The notes below the pieces were generated by a model. The model saw only the letters and a program-made list of their open reading frames with translations. It searched no databases and was not told the origin of the DNA. Source: Powellomyces hirtus (Eukaryota > Chytridiomycota > Chytridiomycetes > Spizellomycetales > Powellomycetaceae). Taken from it: 64,000 nucleotides of DNA. Made by a program: the position numbers and the translations under genes. The stretch spans positions 1,550,001 to 1,614,000 of the forward strand of contig JAHLKG010000001.1 of assembly GCA_025526995.1 (NCBI GenBank), read 5' to 3'. Of this stretch, positions 15,501 through 26,780 are shown one piece after another (position 1 is the first letter of the stretch; every line of letters begins with the position of its first letter).

Positions 15501-16465
15501 TGCAAGTCTCCAGTGGTTACTTCCGCGTGGTCCAAGTCTACGGAATCTAGATTTGGAGAATCATCATGGATACTGTCGCGATCTGCGAAAGAATATTCGG
15601 AAAGAGTGATGCTGTGGGCACTTCCTTTCTTCTTCGCCGGTGTCGTGTTTACATTATCAACCTGCTTGATTCGGGGACTTCCGCGATGGATGAGTGGGTC
15701 CCGATATCGTCGACGAGTCGGAGACTCCAATCCCGGACCTTCCGAATGATCATCTGAGGCCCGTTGAGAGCTTCGTTTGCTCGGGGTGCTAAGGGTTGGT
15801 GAATCATCGAGGGAATGTTGCAATCGTGGCCGCTTATGTCTAGAGCTTCTAGAGCCATGAGTTGAGAAGTCGAATGGATCCTCAATGTCATTAGAACCAT
15901 CCTGCGTCACAAGGCGGTCGCTTAAATGCCTTGCCGATCGGCGAGACGTTCTCTCGGGTGTGATAGGCTTGGCGATCGTGCCTTGTGTCTCCCTATGACC
16001 CGAGACGGGGGTTTTTACTGGCTTTCTTTTCGGCTTCTTTGTCGACTGCTCAGGGTGATTTACGTGATCGGGAGAGGGTTGCTCCGAGATGGTGTCCGCC
16101 AACTCTTTTGAAATGTTCCGTGGCGTTTGTACAAGACTGTGCCCACTGGCCCTTTCCTTTTTTGCGGACGTCCGAATACCCCGGACGATCTGGACAGGTG
16201 ACGTGCTAGATAATCGTCTTTTTTTGATCGGTGGTTCTGCTACGTTCTCGTCATCTTCCACCGTGAACGCAAAATAGTCATTTATGGATTGGTGGCGGAG
16301 GGGAACAGGGATGCGAGGTTGCCGCGGAGATTGTATCGAAGGCGGCTCAAGTGGCTCAGCTGCATGAAGGGGTTCATCTGGGGGCCACGTCGGCGAGAAT
16401 GATGCCTCCGAAACCCGTTGCCTTTTGCGATGTCCGTAGGTGATCACCTTTTTACGTTGAAGCAT
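12576..16465 (-). CDS. WAPL cohesin-release factor
   Basis: A wings-apart-like protein that with Pds5 opens the cohesin ring and removes it from chromatin. My model has eleven exons: 16465-14831, 14760-14633, 14559-14466, 14407-14240, 14174-14115, 14059-13892, 13828-13663, 13586-13551, 13492-13169, 13049-12928 and 12851-12576. They sum to 3177 nt (1058 aa) with matching phases throughout. The first exon encodes a long disordered, Ser/Pro/Arg-rich tail that starts with VITYGHRKRQR, the conserved N-terminal motif of WAPL proteins. The WAPL domain begins with EVKSIHELRQAGEAKRIADE and continues as a helical repeat (FGIMMLGTALLANLVQNNVANR, shortened here). The short exon 13586-13551 and the exon 13049-12928 are the least certain parts. 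The promoter faces that of the stress-protein gene. Confidence 0.87.
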
Positions 16466-17544
16466 TGGAGCATTGTCGGAAGGTTGAATATGGAGAGCTG
16501 TTACTTCAAAGACCCTATTTTAGAACATGCAATGCAACGTGTGCTATGGACTCCCCAAGTCTCTGGAACGATTCGAGACACTATGGGAGCAGTATATTCC
16601 GTCTCACGTTGAAACAAGGCAATTAAGTTTATACCTTCCAACTCTCAACAAGCTCGAAATGCCCATCCCAATTCCCGGTCGTCGGATCGTGACATTGACA
16701 GGGTTGTGGCGCAGTCGAAATAATTCTAACGTTAACACACACGCATTGACAGTGCGTCTTGTGACTGACTTGATGTTTTTCCCACAATAGGGTATATACT
16801 TGTTGTATCATCGCAGACAGCCACGCCACCATCCGGAAGATCTGTGATCCGATTGAGATAGATTTGTGTGGAGTGGTTGCTACTGGTGCGATAATGCACG
16901 AGAAGCGAGAACCCTATTTCGACGTTTCGACGTTATGGCGCAATAAAACTGGGGACCATCCAAAGAGAGATCGATCGTAGAGTAATCCGTGAGACACGGC
17001 ATTCAACATCTTATTACGCCAAAATGGTTGGCTCAAAGTATTCTTGTTGAACATCGTTCCAATGTTTACCTTCCATGATTTTGGCTGCTCGCGTGATGAG
17101 ATGAGGCGTCATCGAGGGCACGTGATGTGGGAGAATGCAAAAGTAGTCGCAAAGAATGATATCATCATTGCGAGAGCTCCTTCCCCTTCTTTCATCTACT
17201 AGTGCGCTTTCTCTTGTGCGCGTCAAACGACTTCTGAATAATAATAGTTCCTCTTGTTGAGGCCTTTTTTTTTTTTCTCCTCTCCAATTCCACCCACCTT
17301 TACTTTCGTTTCCTTTTGCTTTGTTCCCTTTCCCTTCCCAATTTCCATCTGAGAAACAAGAACGTGCGGGATTGTCTAAAGTGAGTTGCGTAATTGCTTA
17401 AGGAATAGACAAACAAAAAACACGTCTTACAAACGTCCACCACGTTCCCACCTTGTGTCCGCGCCTCTCCCCCTTCTTTTGCTGTCACTCCAGTTTTCCC
17501 CCCCTCCCTTTGTCTAAGCGACACTCCCGTTGAAAAACAACAAT

Positions 17545-17577
<33 letters not shown>

Positions 17578-17664
17578 ACCCGCTGAAAAGGCTATCTCTC
17601 TCTGTTCTTCCCAACCCCCTCAACACAATACCCCCATCTCGACTGCACATCCACATTTTCAAAG
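16466..17664. promoter_or_regulatory. Divergent region between WAPL and the USP gene
   Basis: About 1.2 kb without a supported gene. The half nearest the stress-protein gene (17250-17660) is a long pyrimidine-rich stretch with a T run at about 17262-17276 and many CTTTC/CCTTC units, typical of strongly expressed fungal promoters and 5' UTRs. The half nearest WAPL shows only short meaningless frames. Confidence 0.5.
17551..17577 (+). repeat. (GCT)9 microsatellite
   Basis: Nine perfect GCT units, 88-114 bp upstream of the ATG of the universal-stress-protein gene, so probably in its 5' UTR or core promoter. Length variation among strains would be expected. Confidence 0.95.
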
Positions 17665-19110
17665 ATGCCCGTACCAACAGACAATAACGCCCCTCTCACT
17701 GATCTCGCTCAACAGCGCATGGCCATGGGCGGACTCTCTCGCAACCGGCCTCAGATGTCCTCACGTGCTTGTTCGTACCAGGAAACCTCGCGCTACAGGA
17801 CTGCCAACCCCTCATCGACTGCCGCCCCCGTCTCTAGCCATCTTTCCGCAACGCGGGGAACCGTCACAGCCCCCGCCCCAGCGCTTGTTGAGAGCGCTTC
17901 CACACCCACACGCCAAGATGACAGCCCGGCTGGCCTAGTTGGGTCAGAGAACAAAGGCCCCACCACCGCGCCTGTCAGCGCAACCAGCAGACCCGTTCTG
18001 AACAGGGGCTTTACTCGTGACGCTTGGGTTAAGCAGCTGGCGAGTGGAGGAATGGGACAGGCACCGGCTCCCACACCCGCTCTGCCCTCACCGCGAGGTC
18101 AGGGCCCATTTGCCCACGGCTACTTTGCTGGTCACTCTAGCGGGTCCGGCAAAAACACCCCGGCTGCCGAAGTTGTGGGAAGTGTTTGGGGACCAGCCAG
18201 TCCATCCCTCATCACGGCGTTTTCGTTCGAAGAGGACATCACAGGGTGAGTGGCATTGTCGACGAGGGACATCAGTTTCGGAAACGAGGAGGTTGGGCAA
18301 ACTGGTGCATTCGTTGGCAAGCTCGATTCTCATCAGGCCATCGTTCCTTGTCACACAGAACTGAAGGAGCCGTATCCCCATCCACCAAATCGTTTGCCTT
18401 CACCGTGCATGCTGATCGTCACCTGTCTGCAGTCAGCCGGCCCGGCACACCTACAGACGAAGCTGGTGAACGAATTCCAGAATCTGTAACCGAAACTGCC
18501 GAGCGATTCCAAGAGGGCCTAAGTCGTGTGGACGCAACTCCCGCCACTGGACGCAAGCTCATGGTGGCAGTAGATGCCGCGGATCAGGATGGTCTTGCCA
18601 CTCTCGACTGGGCGTGCAAGAATGTTGTACAGCTAGGAGACACTTTGATTGTGGTCCGAATTGTCAAGGAATTGAAAGGATTCAAAGGTGAGCTTCATCG
18701 ATATCAGTTGACGGCTTCTTCTTACATTATTTTTTTCCCCAACTTCTGCAGGCGGTTATGCAGCTGCATCTGACATGCTGAGCACGATCGAGAAGCGGGC
18801 ACGCGAAGAGGCCGATAGAGTAACATGCCATGCCATCCGCCAACTAGGCCGCGAAGGGAAAAAGTGTGTTGACCTGTACGTCAAGTACCGAGTTGGTGAG
18901 CCACGCGCTTGCATCAGGGAGCTCGTCACGAGCCTTCAACCGCGCATGCTCGTCGTCGGAAACTCGAGGCAACGCGTCGCTGCTGTTGCTCTCAATCGCA
19001 CTCCCGGGCCAGTGCCTGCAAGTGCTGGCAACATTTTCTTTCACGGCGGCTCCTCCACATTTGTACCAGCCGCCATGCGCGGTGACGTCGAGGTCATCAC
19101 AGCTCAGTGA
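17665..19110 (+). CDS. Universal stress protein (UspA) domain protein
   Basis: Three exons (17665-18245, 18359-18687, 18752-19110) give 422 aa. The first exon and half of the second encode a disordered Ser/Pro/Thr/Ala-rich N-terminal region of about 270 aa. The C-terminal part is a UspA fold: it opens with RKLMVAVDAADQDGLATLDW, has DTLIVVRIV as the second strand, and continues with a helix rich in charged residues (STIEKRAREEADRVTCHAI). It ends with RMLVVGNSRQR, which stands where ATP-binding family members have their nucleotide motif. A long disordered leader before one USP domain is the usual fungal arrangement. The biochemical role is not known from the sequence. Confidence 0.85.
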
Positions 19111-19819
19111 ACAACAACAACATCACCCTATCGCATCACCAACTGGATTTCATCGCGAACACCCGATGATAAACTGCAACTGCTGAGGTTATGAAAGCGG
19201 CCTCCGCGGGCACCAGCGAACGAAACCGTATCGATCAACGCACTTCAGCCTTTTCTTGTCATAAACTTTCGTTTCCCTTCTTCTTTGGTCCTCAGTGTGC
19301 ATGCACTCGGCGCATTGGCTAGTGCATGCCTTGAATGCGTGGAGACACCTCTCTAGGTAGACATCATATTACTGGTTTCTTCGCGGAAATGACTGATCAA
19401 ATTTGCTGGGCTGATGTTCCGTGTTTAATACGTGGAACTACTGCCTGGGTCACTCGTTTCTTGGCGTGCACGCGGAAAGACTCTGGCTCGCCGAAGGCAA
19501 ACGAAATGACCAAGGCCTCTATCCGCCAATTGTTGTTCAGTAAAACAGAGTACCGTATATTTTCATTAACAGAAGAAGGGCAATCATAATAGGCACAACA
19601 CCGCTCTATCATCCATCCATTCGCTGCGATGAAAAGGCTCTCGTTTTCGCTCTTATGGTCCAATGCTGTCGCACACTGATCTGCGATCCGTTTCTGTCAA
19701 ACTTGTGACATCACATTCCCGGTCTTCGAGGGCCTTTCCTCATCACATTTGGAGGAGACTTTGGGCGAAGAGTTTCGATTTCTTTGGATGCTACATGTCA
19801 GCCGCATTCTCTCTATCAT
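19111..19819. other. Convergent intergenic region, no gene seen
   Basis: About 700 bp between two convergent genes. Small frames (19335-19589 plus, 19397-19663 minus) show no domain and no splicing partners. Probably 3' UTRs and terminators. Confidence 0.5.
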
Positions 19820-21219
19820 TCAGCACAACCGGTACAACCACTCCTCACCTGTAGTAGTCGCAACCAGCGAACCACCCTTCACGGAACTATCTGGGTCGAC
19901 ACCGCTGCGGAACCAAGACTGGTATTTTTCCTTGTCCCAGTTGGTTGTTGAGATGCCTAGCCCAACAGTGACCCATCCTGGTCTGATGTTGTCGTCGTTC
20001 CCAAACAATTCCAGCCGGCGGCGGCCCATGCAAAACCTCTCAATGAGATGGTAGAGCTCATCTGGCTTCTTTGTTGAATGATCGGCAGGTTCTTCGGCTA
20101 TGATCACGTCCGTATCGACATTGCACTAAGAGCAAAAGAACAATGGGTGGGCTCATTGTCCTGATGACAGGTTCAACACATCTGAGGCTCACGTGAATGA
20201 AATGTCCATCCGTAGCTCGGCGGACTGTTCCTTTGATACCCATAAGGCAATGTTCCTTTGTCTGTTGCAATACTGACGGCGGTGCCATCAACGGGGTGCC
20301 CTAGACAAGACAGAAGTTGCAGTCAAGGCCATCCGCCACCCAGCCGCGTGAGGGTGTCACACCTCCCAGGATTTGTTAGTCTTTATCCAGCTAATATCCT
20401 CGCATCGGCGAAAGCCCAATTTGTAAAGGAGGTCTCGGCCCCGATCGAGTCCTTCTCGATTGCCAACCCACACAAAAATGAATGATGGTGTGGCTGCCAC
20501 TTCTTCGATTTTCAAGGCGGCTATCTCTTCCCATGTCCAGTATGGGCGAATCGGATCAGGACAATCGGTCAATGTGGGTGGTGACCATTCGCAATACCTT
20601 AAGAAATAAACCTAAAGGTTTAAACTCAACGAAAGCAGCATCACATGCACCTCACCGAGGCCTCACTCTTTCAAAGGCGGATCCACAAGTATCACGTCAA
20701 ATTTCAGGCCACCCATCAATTTCCCCAGCGGATTCTCACGAAGATTCGCCCGGATGTACATTGGAGGCGTCGCGTAGTCCTTGACGACACTTTCTTTGAG
20801 GTGCGTCAGACTTGCCAGTTTTGGATGTTCTGAGTAGCGGTTCGCGAGAATCGACTCCCGGATGAAGTTTTGAGGCCTTAAGCCCGTGTTGATGTGGTGC
20901 TGGAGATAATCATTCCGGACAATTGATATCGGAGAGCCCTAAAGGTTGGAGATCGGTATGTATCCGCAACTATGTCTCTTTTGGTACATTACTGCAGCCA
21001 GACCTTGACCACTTCCATTGTCCCGGAGGGGTTGGCGTTCTCGTTTTGGGCGTCTCCACCCGAATCCCCAGAATGTGCACTCCCAGGATCTTGAAAAGCC
21101 GTTCTGACTGCTGTCTTTCTCCGCTTTTGACGAGCACGGAGAACGTTGTGGAAGTCTTGCTGCGTTTTGATTCCGTAGCCATCTCCAGATGGCTCCAATG
21201 CCCACTCCGAGGATGGCAT
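19820..21219 (-). CDS. METTL14/KAR4-like MT-A70 family protein
   Basis: Five exons (21219-21004, 20938-20667, 20597-20363, 20300-20193, 20125-19820) give 378 aa. The protein follows METTL14 along its length: [94 protein letters not shown] and [24 protein letters not shown]14 is the RNA-binding, catalytically dead partner of the METTL3 m6A methyltransferase; yeast Kar4 is its relative. Active METTL3 has DPPW and METTL14 has EPPL; here the motif reads DPPL. That intermediate form argues for the METTL14 side. The first intron's donor (about 21003) is weak and could shift by a few codons. No METTL3 gene is in the window. Confidence 0.9.
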
Positions 21220-21697
21220 GGCGGATTCAAGCAACCTACAATACAAAACCTCTGACAAGGCTTTCGATTTTGCAACTTCCCAGCCTCCCTTTTAATATTG
21301 ATGTAGACTGAGAAGTCACGTTGGGGCCTTCACTGGGGCAGACAAAACCGATTGACGTGGAGTGACTGCAGGCAAAGGGGAAAGTGCGAAAGCACCGCCG
21401 CCCTCCGCCGTGACGTTACCGCCTTCGCGTTGTGAGCTGGTGCTGGCACTGAGACTCACACTAGCCACTTCAGCTTCAGATCCCCGCCGCAGCCACTCGA
21501 TACTCATCGTTGGAAGATACGCTTCCGTCAAACGGTCAAGCTTCCCTACCACACCTGAACTTTCGAGGTCGAGAAAAGGCTGTGCCGCGCCCAAGAACAG
21601 CTTTCAATTCGGTACGGTAAACACACCAAGTCGAAGAAGGCAGTAGGCAATACTGTACAAGCACCGTCCCTCTCGAGATCGCTGTCCGCAAAACGAA
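21220..21697. promoter_or_regulatory. Divergent region between METTL14-like and 21698 genes
   Basis: A 478-bp gap between two divergent start codons. Open frames on both strands (21362-21646 plus, 21316-21594 minus) overlap each other and show no recognisable domain. Position suggests promoter function. Confidence 0.35.
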
Positions 21698-22093
21698 ATG
21701 GCAGCCGTGGAACAACCCGATTCTTTATCGCAACGCCTTGCCGCATCAACTTCACGGCCGTCAACATCACCCACACCATCACCCATTCCTGCGGACACCT
21801 ACGACAGCGACAACAGCTCTGATTACACAGACGACGATGAATATGATGACGATCATGCTCAACGCGACCCGTTTGAGTATGACACCTCACAAGCTCTGGT
21901 GATGGTCGTTCCGATCCTTATACCCATGCTAGCGAAAATGCTGGGACGATATGGTATGGTTGTCAGACTCATTACGGCAACGTCAATTCCAGCTGATCAA
22001 ATTGGTCCCGCTAGTAACAATAAGCCTCATGCGGAGATATTTTACAATCTTTGGATAACGGGCGGGTCTGATGGAGAAACAAGATGTACATAG
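21698..22093 (+). CDS. Small single-pass membrane protein, Mim2-like pattern
   Basis: A 131-aa frame from an ATG at 21698. It has a Ser/Thr/Pro-rich start, a strongly acidic Asp/Tyr block (DSDNSSDYTDDDEYDDD) and then one hydrophobic segment followed by basic residues: ALVMVVPILIPMLAKMLGRYG. An acidic N-terminus, one helix and a GR motif is the pattern of the mitochondrial outer-membrane import factor Mim2, but the match is short. The sequence after GRYG (VVRLITATSIPADQ and on) is not membrane-like. A GTATGG at the end of GRY could be a splice donor, so the true C-terminus may differ. Confidence 0.5.
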   Translation: MAAVEQPDSLSQRLAASTSRPSTSPTPSPIPADTYDSDNSSDYTDDDEYDDDHAQRDPFEYDTSQALVMVVPILIPMLAKMLGRYGMVVRLITATSIPADQIGPASNNKPHAEIFYNLWITGGSDGETRCT

Positions 22094-22325
22094 CCGAATT
22101 GGACGGGAGGACGGACGCGGTAGATAGTCCGGTTTGGAGAACAGCTAACTTTAGAGACTAAGAGTAGCACGAGCGTATATTGAAGAAACAGATCAATGAG
22201 ATGAATGCGAGACGGAATCGGTTATTGATGCAGCTACCCTGCGTACCCGCGCAGCGTTAGAAAGGCAGGGAATCGGGAATAGGATCTACGCTACAGAAAC
22301 TAGTGTCCTGTTTCTACTTCTATCT

Positions 22326-23381
22326 CTATTCTCCTCTGGGAGGGGTGATCAGCTTGGTGAGCGGAGCCGGAGTGCCGAAATTGGGAGAAATGCCATCACT
22401 GTGCCAATAAAATTGCTGGACACGTGTAGTTCTGGTCGCTCCGCAGCCGTCCGTCGGCTTGTCATTGGCGTGATAAACGATCCAATCGGAACCGTCGCTG
22501 GCTTTGAAGAATCCATTGTGGGCGGGGCCAAACACTCCTGCGCTGGCATCCGCTTGAAACACCGGTTTGGGCCACTTTCGCCAGTTAGCAGTTACCATAG
22601 GGTCTGAACCTCGAACCAGGTTCAGTTTGCCGAGCTTGTAATGCTCAGTTCCGCAGAATGACGCCGAATAGATGAGCATGGTCTCGCCATTGCGCTGCAG
22701 GGCTACAGGAGCCTCGTTCACATTCAAGCCCTGCGTCTCCCAACTGAGCGTCGGTCGCGAAATGAGAACCCCGGGCCCCGATACGGTTGTCGGGCTCGAC
22801 ATGGGTGCGATCATCAGGACCTGATCGTTGTTGTCCCATGTGCTGTAGATCAAGTAGATCCTTCCGTCGAGTTGCAGAATCGTACCATCAATAAACCATG
22901 TGTCGTCCGTCATGAGCTTGATTTGTCCGCGATCAATGTATGGGCCCAGTGGCGTGGGGCCGGTGCTTTCCAAGACGTGGAGTCGCTGGTTGTCGAGATT
23001 GTCGCTGCCAGTTCCCGCCGTGTAGTACATGTACCATTTGCCGTTCACGAGATGGTGTTCAGGTGCCCACATTGGGGACTGCTTGGGGTTGTTCCAGACT
23101 TGGGAGATGGCGGCATTCTTGAGACCCGCAATCGTCTTGCTGACTTTCATAGGGATGTGATCGCCAAGGGACGAGTAAGTGTGGTAGTAATTGCCTGTTT
23201 GTGGTCAATTCGACATTGTTAGCAAACGACGCCCGCAAAAGATGTGATGTGATAGAATGTTACCATTGTAGTACTGAATCCATGGGTCTGGTCCAGGGCT
23301 GCTAATGGGGTTAGAAACCGCCGGTCCGCAAGCTACAAAGGAAAGCAGAGACAGCGCAGAGAGCAGAATAAGAGGAATCAT
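22326..23381 (-). CDS. Secreted GH43 family glycosidase
   Basis: Two exons (23381-23264, 23194-22326) give 328 aa. The short first exon encodes a signal peptide (MIPLILLSALSLLSFVA). The rest is a five-bladed GH43 beta-propeller, a family of arabinofuranosidases, arabinanases and xylosidases acting on plant cell-wall hemicellulose. The three GH43 catalytic acids are recognisable: the base Asp in GPDPWIQYYNGNYYH, the pKa-modulating Asp in TWFIDGTIL, and the acid Glu in NVNEAPVAL. MWAPEHHLVNGKWYMYYTA is also typical. The exact substrate cannot be read from the sequence. With the tyrosinase it suggests growth on plant matter. Confidence 0.92.
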
Positions 23382-23579
23382 GGTGCAAATCGATGGATTG
23401 TGCTTTGAGTGTAGGAAAGAGCTCTGCCCCCCAGAGGTCGGCCTTTTATAACCTCAATCTTGCAGCCGCATAACGTCCGGAGCCACACCGTCATCATCTC
23501 GGATATCTTGGATGGTCGTTAAGGTTCTCATGCACTTGCCTACACATGCACAAAGATCACGATGTGGATAAATCATGCT

Positions 23580-24221
23580 TTACAGTAACGAAACACACTC
23601 ATATTCGTGTGATTCTGGGCCTCGTGATTTTGTCTCAAACACCCCCGGCGTTTCCAGCATGGCAAACATCTGGTCATTTGGGGTAGTATGGTAGTATGCC
23701 ACACAACTGACAGTTGTCGCATCTGTTGTGCTGCCACACCGAAGATCAACTTCCCACCACGCGTAGATCGAATGACATGGCTCGTCATAACCCACGGGAA
23801 TCCGCGCTTGTTCGGACTAGGTTGATGCCTCACCCAGTTCGATAGCACTCTGAAGAATGGCAAATCTGTGCGTTTGGCTTGATGACCATTCCAAGACTCG
23901 TTTGATGGTAGGGTCCGTTGGACCCGAACAGATACTGTGCACAAGATTGACACCTATTGTGGAAGGTATAAAGACATCACAAGAGATGCCACGCGGACTG
24001 CTATTGAATACCTCATCCCCACAATTGCTGGATTCTTCTTGGATGGAAGGGAATGCTACACTTTCAGGAGACACACTTTGGCATGGACGGCGTGTATACG
24101 ATTTCTGGTCGCACTTGGATGACCGGAACGCGTGCTGACGAGCGGCGCGTCGCTTGCGGCAGAACGCGTGGGACAAACTCGAACGGGATCCGTGCGCAGT
24201 CTCAAGTAAGGGAATACGCAT
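23580..24221 (-). pseudogene. Possible gene interrupted by one in-frame stop
   Basis: On the minus strand a frame with ATG at 24221 runs to a TAG at 23817-23819. It then stays open in the same frame to a TAA at 23580. The downstream part reads as a plausible globular protein (GYDEPCHSIYAWWEVDLRC, TPNDQMFAMLETPGVF). It fits the tandem order between phytochelatin synthase and the GH43 gene on the same strand. I do not recognise either half. Explanations are a pseudogene, a cryptic intron removing the TAG, or chance. An open plus-strand frame (23857-24138) overlaps and competes with this reading. Confidence 0.25.
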
Positions 24222-24347
24222 CGGCCCAACCTGGGCAGCAAGTGATGACACTAATGAGCACGTGTGATATATGTGTATTTTATGGGATGTGGGCTACGGT
24301 GTACGATACAGCAGTTGATTCGTGTGAGAGTCTGTGTTCAATGAAGG

Positions 24348-26619
24348 TCATGTGCTGGTGGGGGCCACATCAGTCCCATTTCGGCGTGAATCTTGAAGCT
24401 GCAGCTCTGTCAACGCCGCGATCTGGTTCCTTAAGAAAGCAACCTCCTCTCGGATGACAGATTCTTGTATTCCTGCGACATCCAAGTTCACCAGTCCTCG
24501 CACTTGCTCAGCCATGGATAGCCTACGACTACATTTCACTGTCGGCTCAGAGCGCACTGGTGCCGGCTTTGTTGGGAGGTCCTTGGAAAGATCCGTTTGA
24601 GATTTGCGTTCATCCGGCTCTTCCTGAACATCTAGTAGCTCCTCATGCCAGGGTTTGTAAGAAAACAACGCGAATAGGAAAATTGTCAGAAACGCGGTGA
24701 AGTCGTTGACGGGATGATTGGCCGGATGGAAATGCGTTTGACAGAGTGAGAGCGATAGCCTACGGCGCTCAGGGGACATGCCACCGGAAAGATTTGCAGA
24801 TGATCGCCGGCTTAGCAGACTACCAGCATAATTCAGGTGATAGCGTGGTGACATTGGCGGGGACGAGATTTTCTCGGCATCGTCAATCAAACGCTCCGAT
24901 GAACGCACTCGCGACAAGCCGGGAGGACCTGAAGAAATCTTTTCTTCATTTTCCCTCCTCATGCGTGCAGCTGCCTTGGCGCTCGCTGCTGCGGCCATAG
25001 CCATCAGCGCCTCCCTCTGCCTTGTTCTGTTTCTTGCCGCGATTGAGGCCTCAACCAACCGGTACAAGTCCGTATTCGCGAGCTTGTGCAACAAGTCATC
25101 CAGTCCACTAACGTAAGTGTCGAAAGCGACCGCTGAAACAGGTCCATTCTCAGGCCCTTTCAATCCCTCCTCACTCGACGCAGCAGCAGCTGGCACTTCA
25201 TCCGAGGGATCACTTACAGACGATGGACTCACGAATAACGGTAATCGATTTTCCACCACAGAGTCATATGAGTCTGGGATGGATTCAACCACAGTTTTGA
25301 TGAAGTCTGCGGGGCTGGTCGGTGGTGATGTTACGAACCGACTGGGAAGTTCGTGAAACAAGATATTGGAAAGCCGCGGCCATGAGTCGCTGGTAACTGC
25401 CAGCTGGCTCAGTGCAGAAGCTATATAGCCACGGCTCCCTTTCTGCAGAACGACATAGCCCCTACAGTATAAGGTTAGCGCTGTCGAGACGTGCCGCAGT
25501 GTAATCATCTTCTCATCGATCAAACCTTGGTTTGCCAGTAGATGTGTCCAAAGGGTGAAGGGATTGCCTACGGTGTGCGCTTTATTCAGAATGCCGGCTT
25601 CTGTTCACCCATCAACCTGACATTGGACCATACCATAGAAGGTCCAGGGAGACCCAGTACGCAGGATACTGCATAATTATTCCGTATCAGTAATGTTTCA
25701 CGTATTGCGAAAATTGAAACAGACCGAGATACCTTGAAACGCGCAACATCCAGAATTAATACCATGTTTTCCGCAGCGTTGAATCTTTGTCAAACCATGA
25801 GTTTGAGAGGACGATATTTGAGGCGCTTCCAATTCTCACCCTCCAATTGGGCTAAAATGACCCGTTCCCGTTTGTTGCAAGGTACCTCGGTCGTAGGACA
25901 CCACAAGAAATTCTTTTGGCTCGCGGGAGGTTCGCTCAATCATCCGAAGGAAACTTTCCTTGGTGCTACATAGCAGGGCGTTGTTAGAGAGAAAGTTCTT
26001 GTGCTGTATCACGATTCAGGTTGATACAGACCTCCGGTCTGCTCTCGAGAGTGTGGCCTTCAAACCATTGCATCGAGATAGGCACACAAACTCAGGTAGA
26101 GTGATTCCATTCTGCATCACTTCTTCCAAAGGCCGACAACAGTCTAGCATGGTCTCGTCGTACCATCGCCAACAACTTCCCTTCCATTGCCGTCCGGGAT
26201 CAACTGTTGTCAGAAACAATGTTTCGTGTGAGAAGCCGCAAACAAGGAAATTGAAACTCTGATTTCGTTTACATACTTTCCAGAGCGTTTAAGACCATAC
26301 ACAGCGTGGACAGACCACAAAACGCCGGCTCTGCCTGTGTCAGAAACTGCAATGACAGGGAAAAGTACGATTCTAAATGACCTTCCGCCAAACTGCCGCT
26401 GAACAGCTGTCGGCCTTTTGGGGAATTGAACGGAATGCATGTTGTGGGTAATGTTCGCTTGTAGAAGCTGTTGTTTGGAATCCGTTGGTGTCTATCGACA
26501 TGGGTCACGTTTGGTGGGCAAGAACCTGAGCCTTGTTCTTGTGGTTTGCAATCGGGGTGACAACACGGCGGTATGACATTGGAAGCGGGGATGTCCTCAA
26601 TGACATTTGTCAGGGACAT
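24348..26619 (-). CDS. Phytochelatin synthase
   Basis: A papain-fold gamma-glutamylcysteine dipeptidyltranspeptidase that makes phytochelatins from glutathione to bind cadmium and other metals. Six exons (26619-26277, 26203-26032, 25965-25840, 25784-25733, 25668-25617, 25567-24348) sum to 1965 nt, 654 aa. The catalytic triad is intact: Cys101 in QAEPAFCGLSTL, His208 in TGTGHFSPIGG, Asp226 in LILDVARFKYP. The spacing is 107 and 18, almost the same as Cys56, His162 and Asp180 of Arabidopsis PCS1. WKGSCWRWYDETMLDCC is also conserved. The N-terminus has an extra cysteine cluster (PPCCHPDC). The long C-terminal region is mostly charged and contains DFTAFLTIFLFALFSYKPWH, which resembles the hydrophobic segment of plant phytochelatin C-terminal domains. 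The splice near 25617 is the least certain. Divergent from the PICH-like gene. Confidence 0.92.
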
Positions 26620-26780
26620 TGTCACAGAGAGAATTGACCGCTGCTGTCGGACCTTGTCGGACCTTGACGCGTCCTGCCACTTAAATACGGTATGTGAAGC
26701 CCGGTTTCTCGCGCAATTTGGAACAATCTGCGAAACCTAGGATGACTGGAAATTGTACATAGCACTGATTGACACTAGCA
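26620..26780. promoter_or_regulatory. 161-bp bidirectional promoter region
   Basis: Only 161 bp separate the start codons of phytochelatin synthase (minus) and the PICH-like helicase (plus), so both promoters must overlap here. A perfect direct repeat of GTCGGACCTT stands at about 26646-26665. No named binding site was identified. Confidence 0.6.

Noticed and set aside
21975..22075. Mini-intron of 39 nt after GRY in the small membrane protein gene
   Set aside because: 39 nt is shorter than any supported intron in this window (about 49 nt or more), so the open frame was left unspliced.
23857..24138. 93-aa plus-strand frame with ATG
   Set aside because: Overlaps the minus-strand candidate gene and has no domain. 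I could not decide between them and kept the minus-strand reading, at low confidence, because it fits the tandem gene order.
24641..24700. Transmembrane anchor in phytochelatin synthase
   Set aside because: The hydrophobic stretch is short and resembles a conserved non-membrane helix in plant phytochelatin C-terminal domains, so I did not call it a membrane segment.
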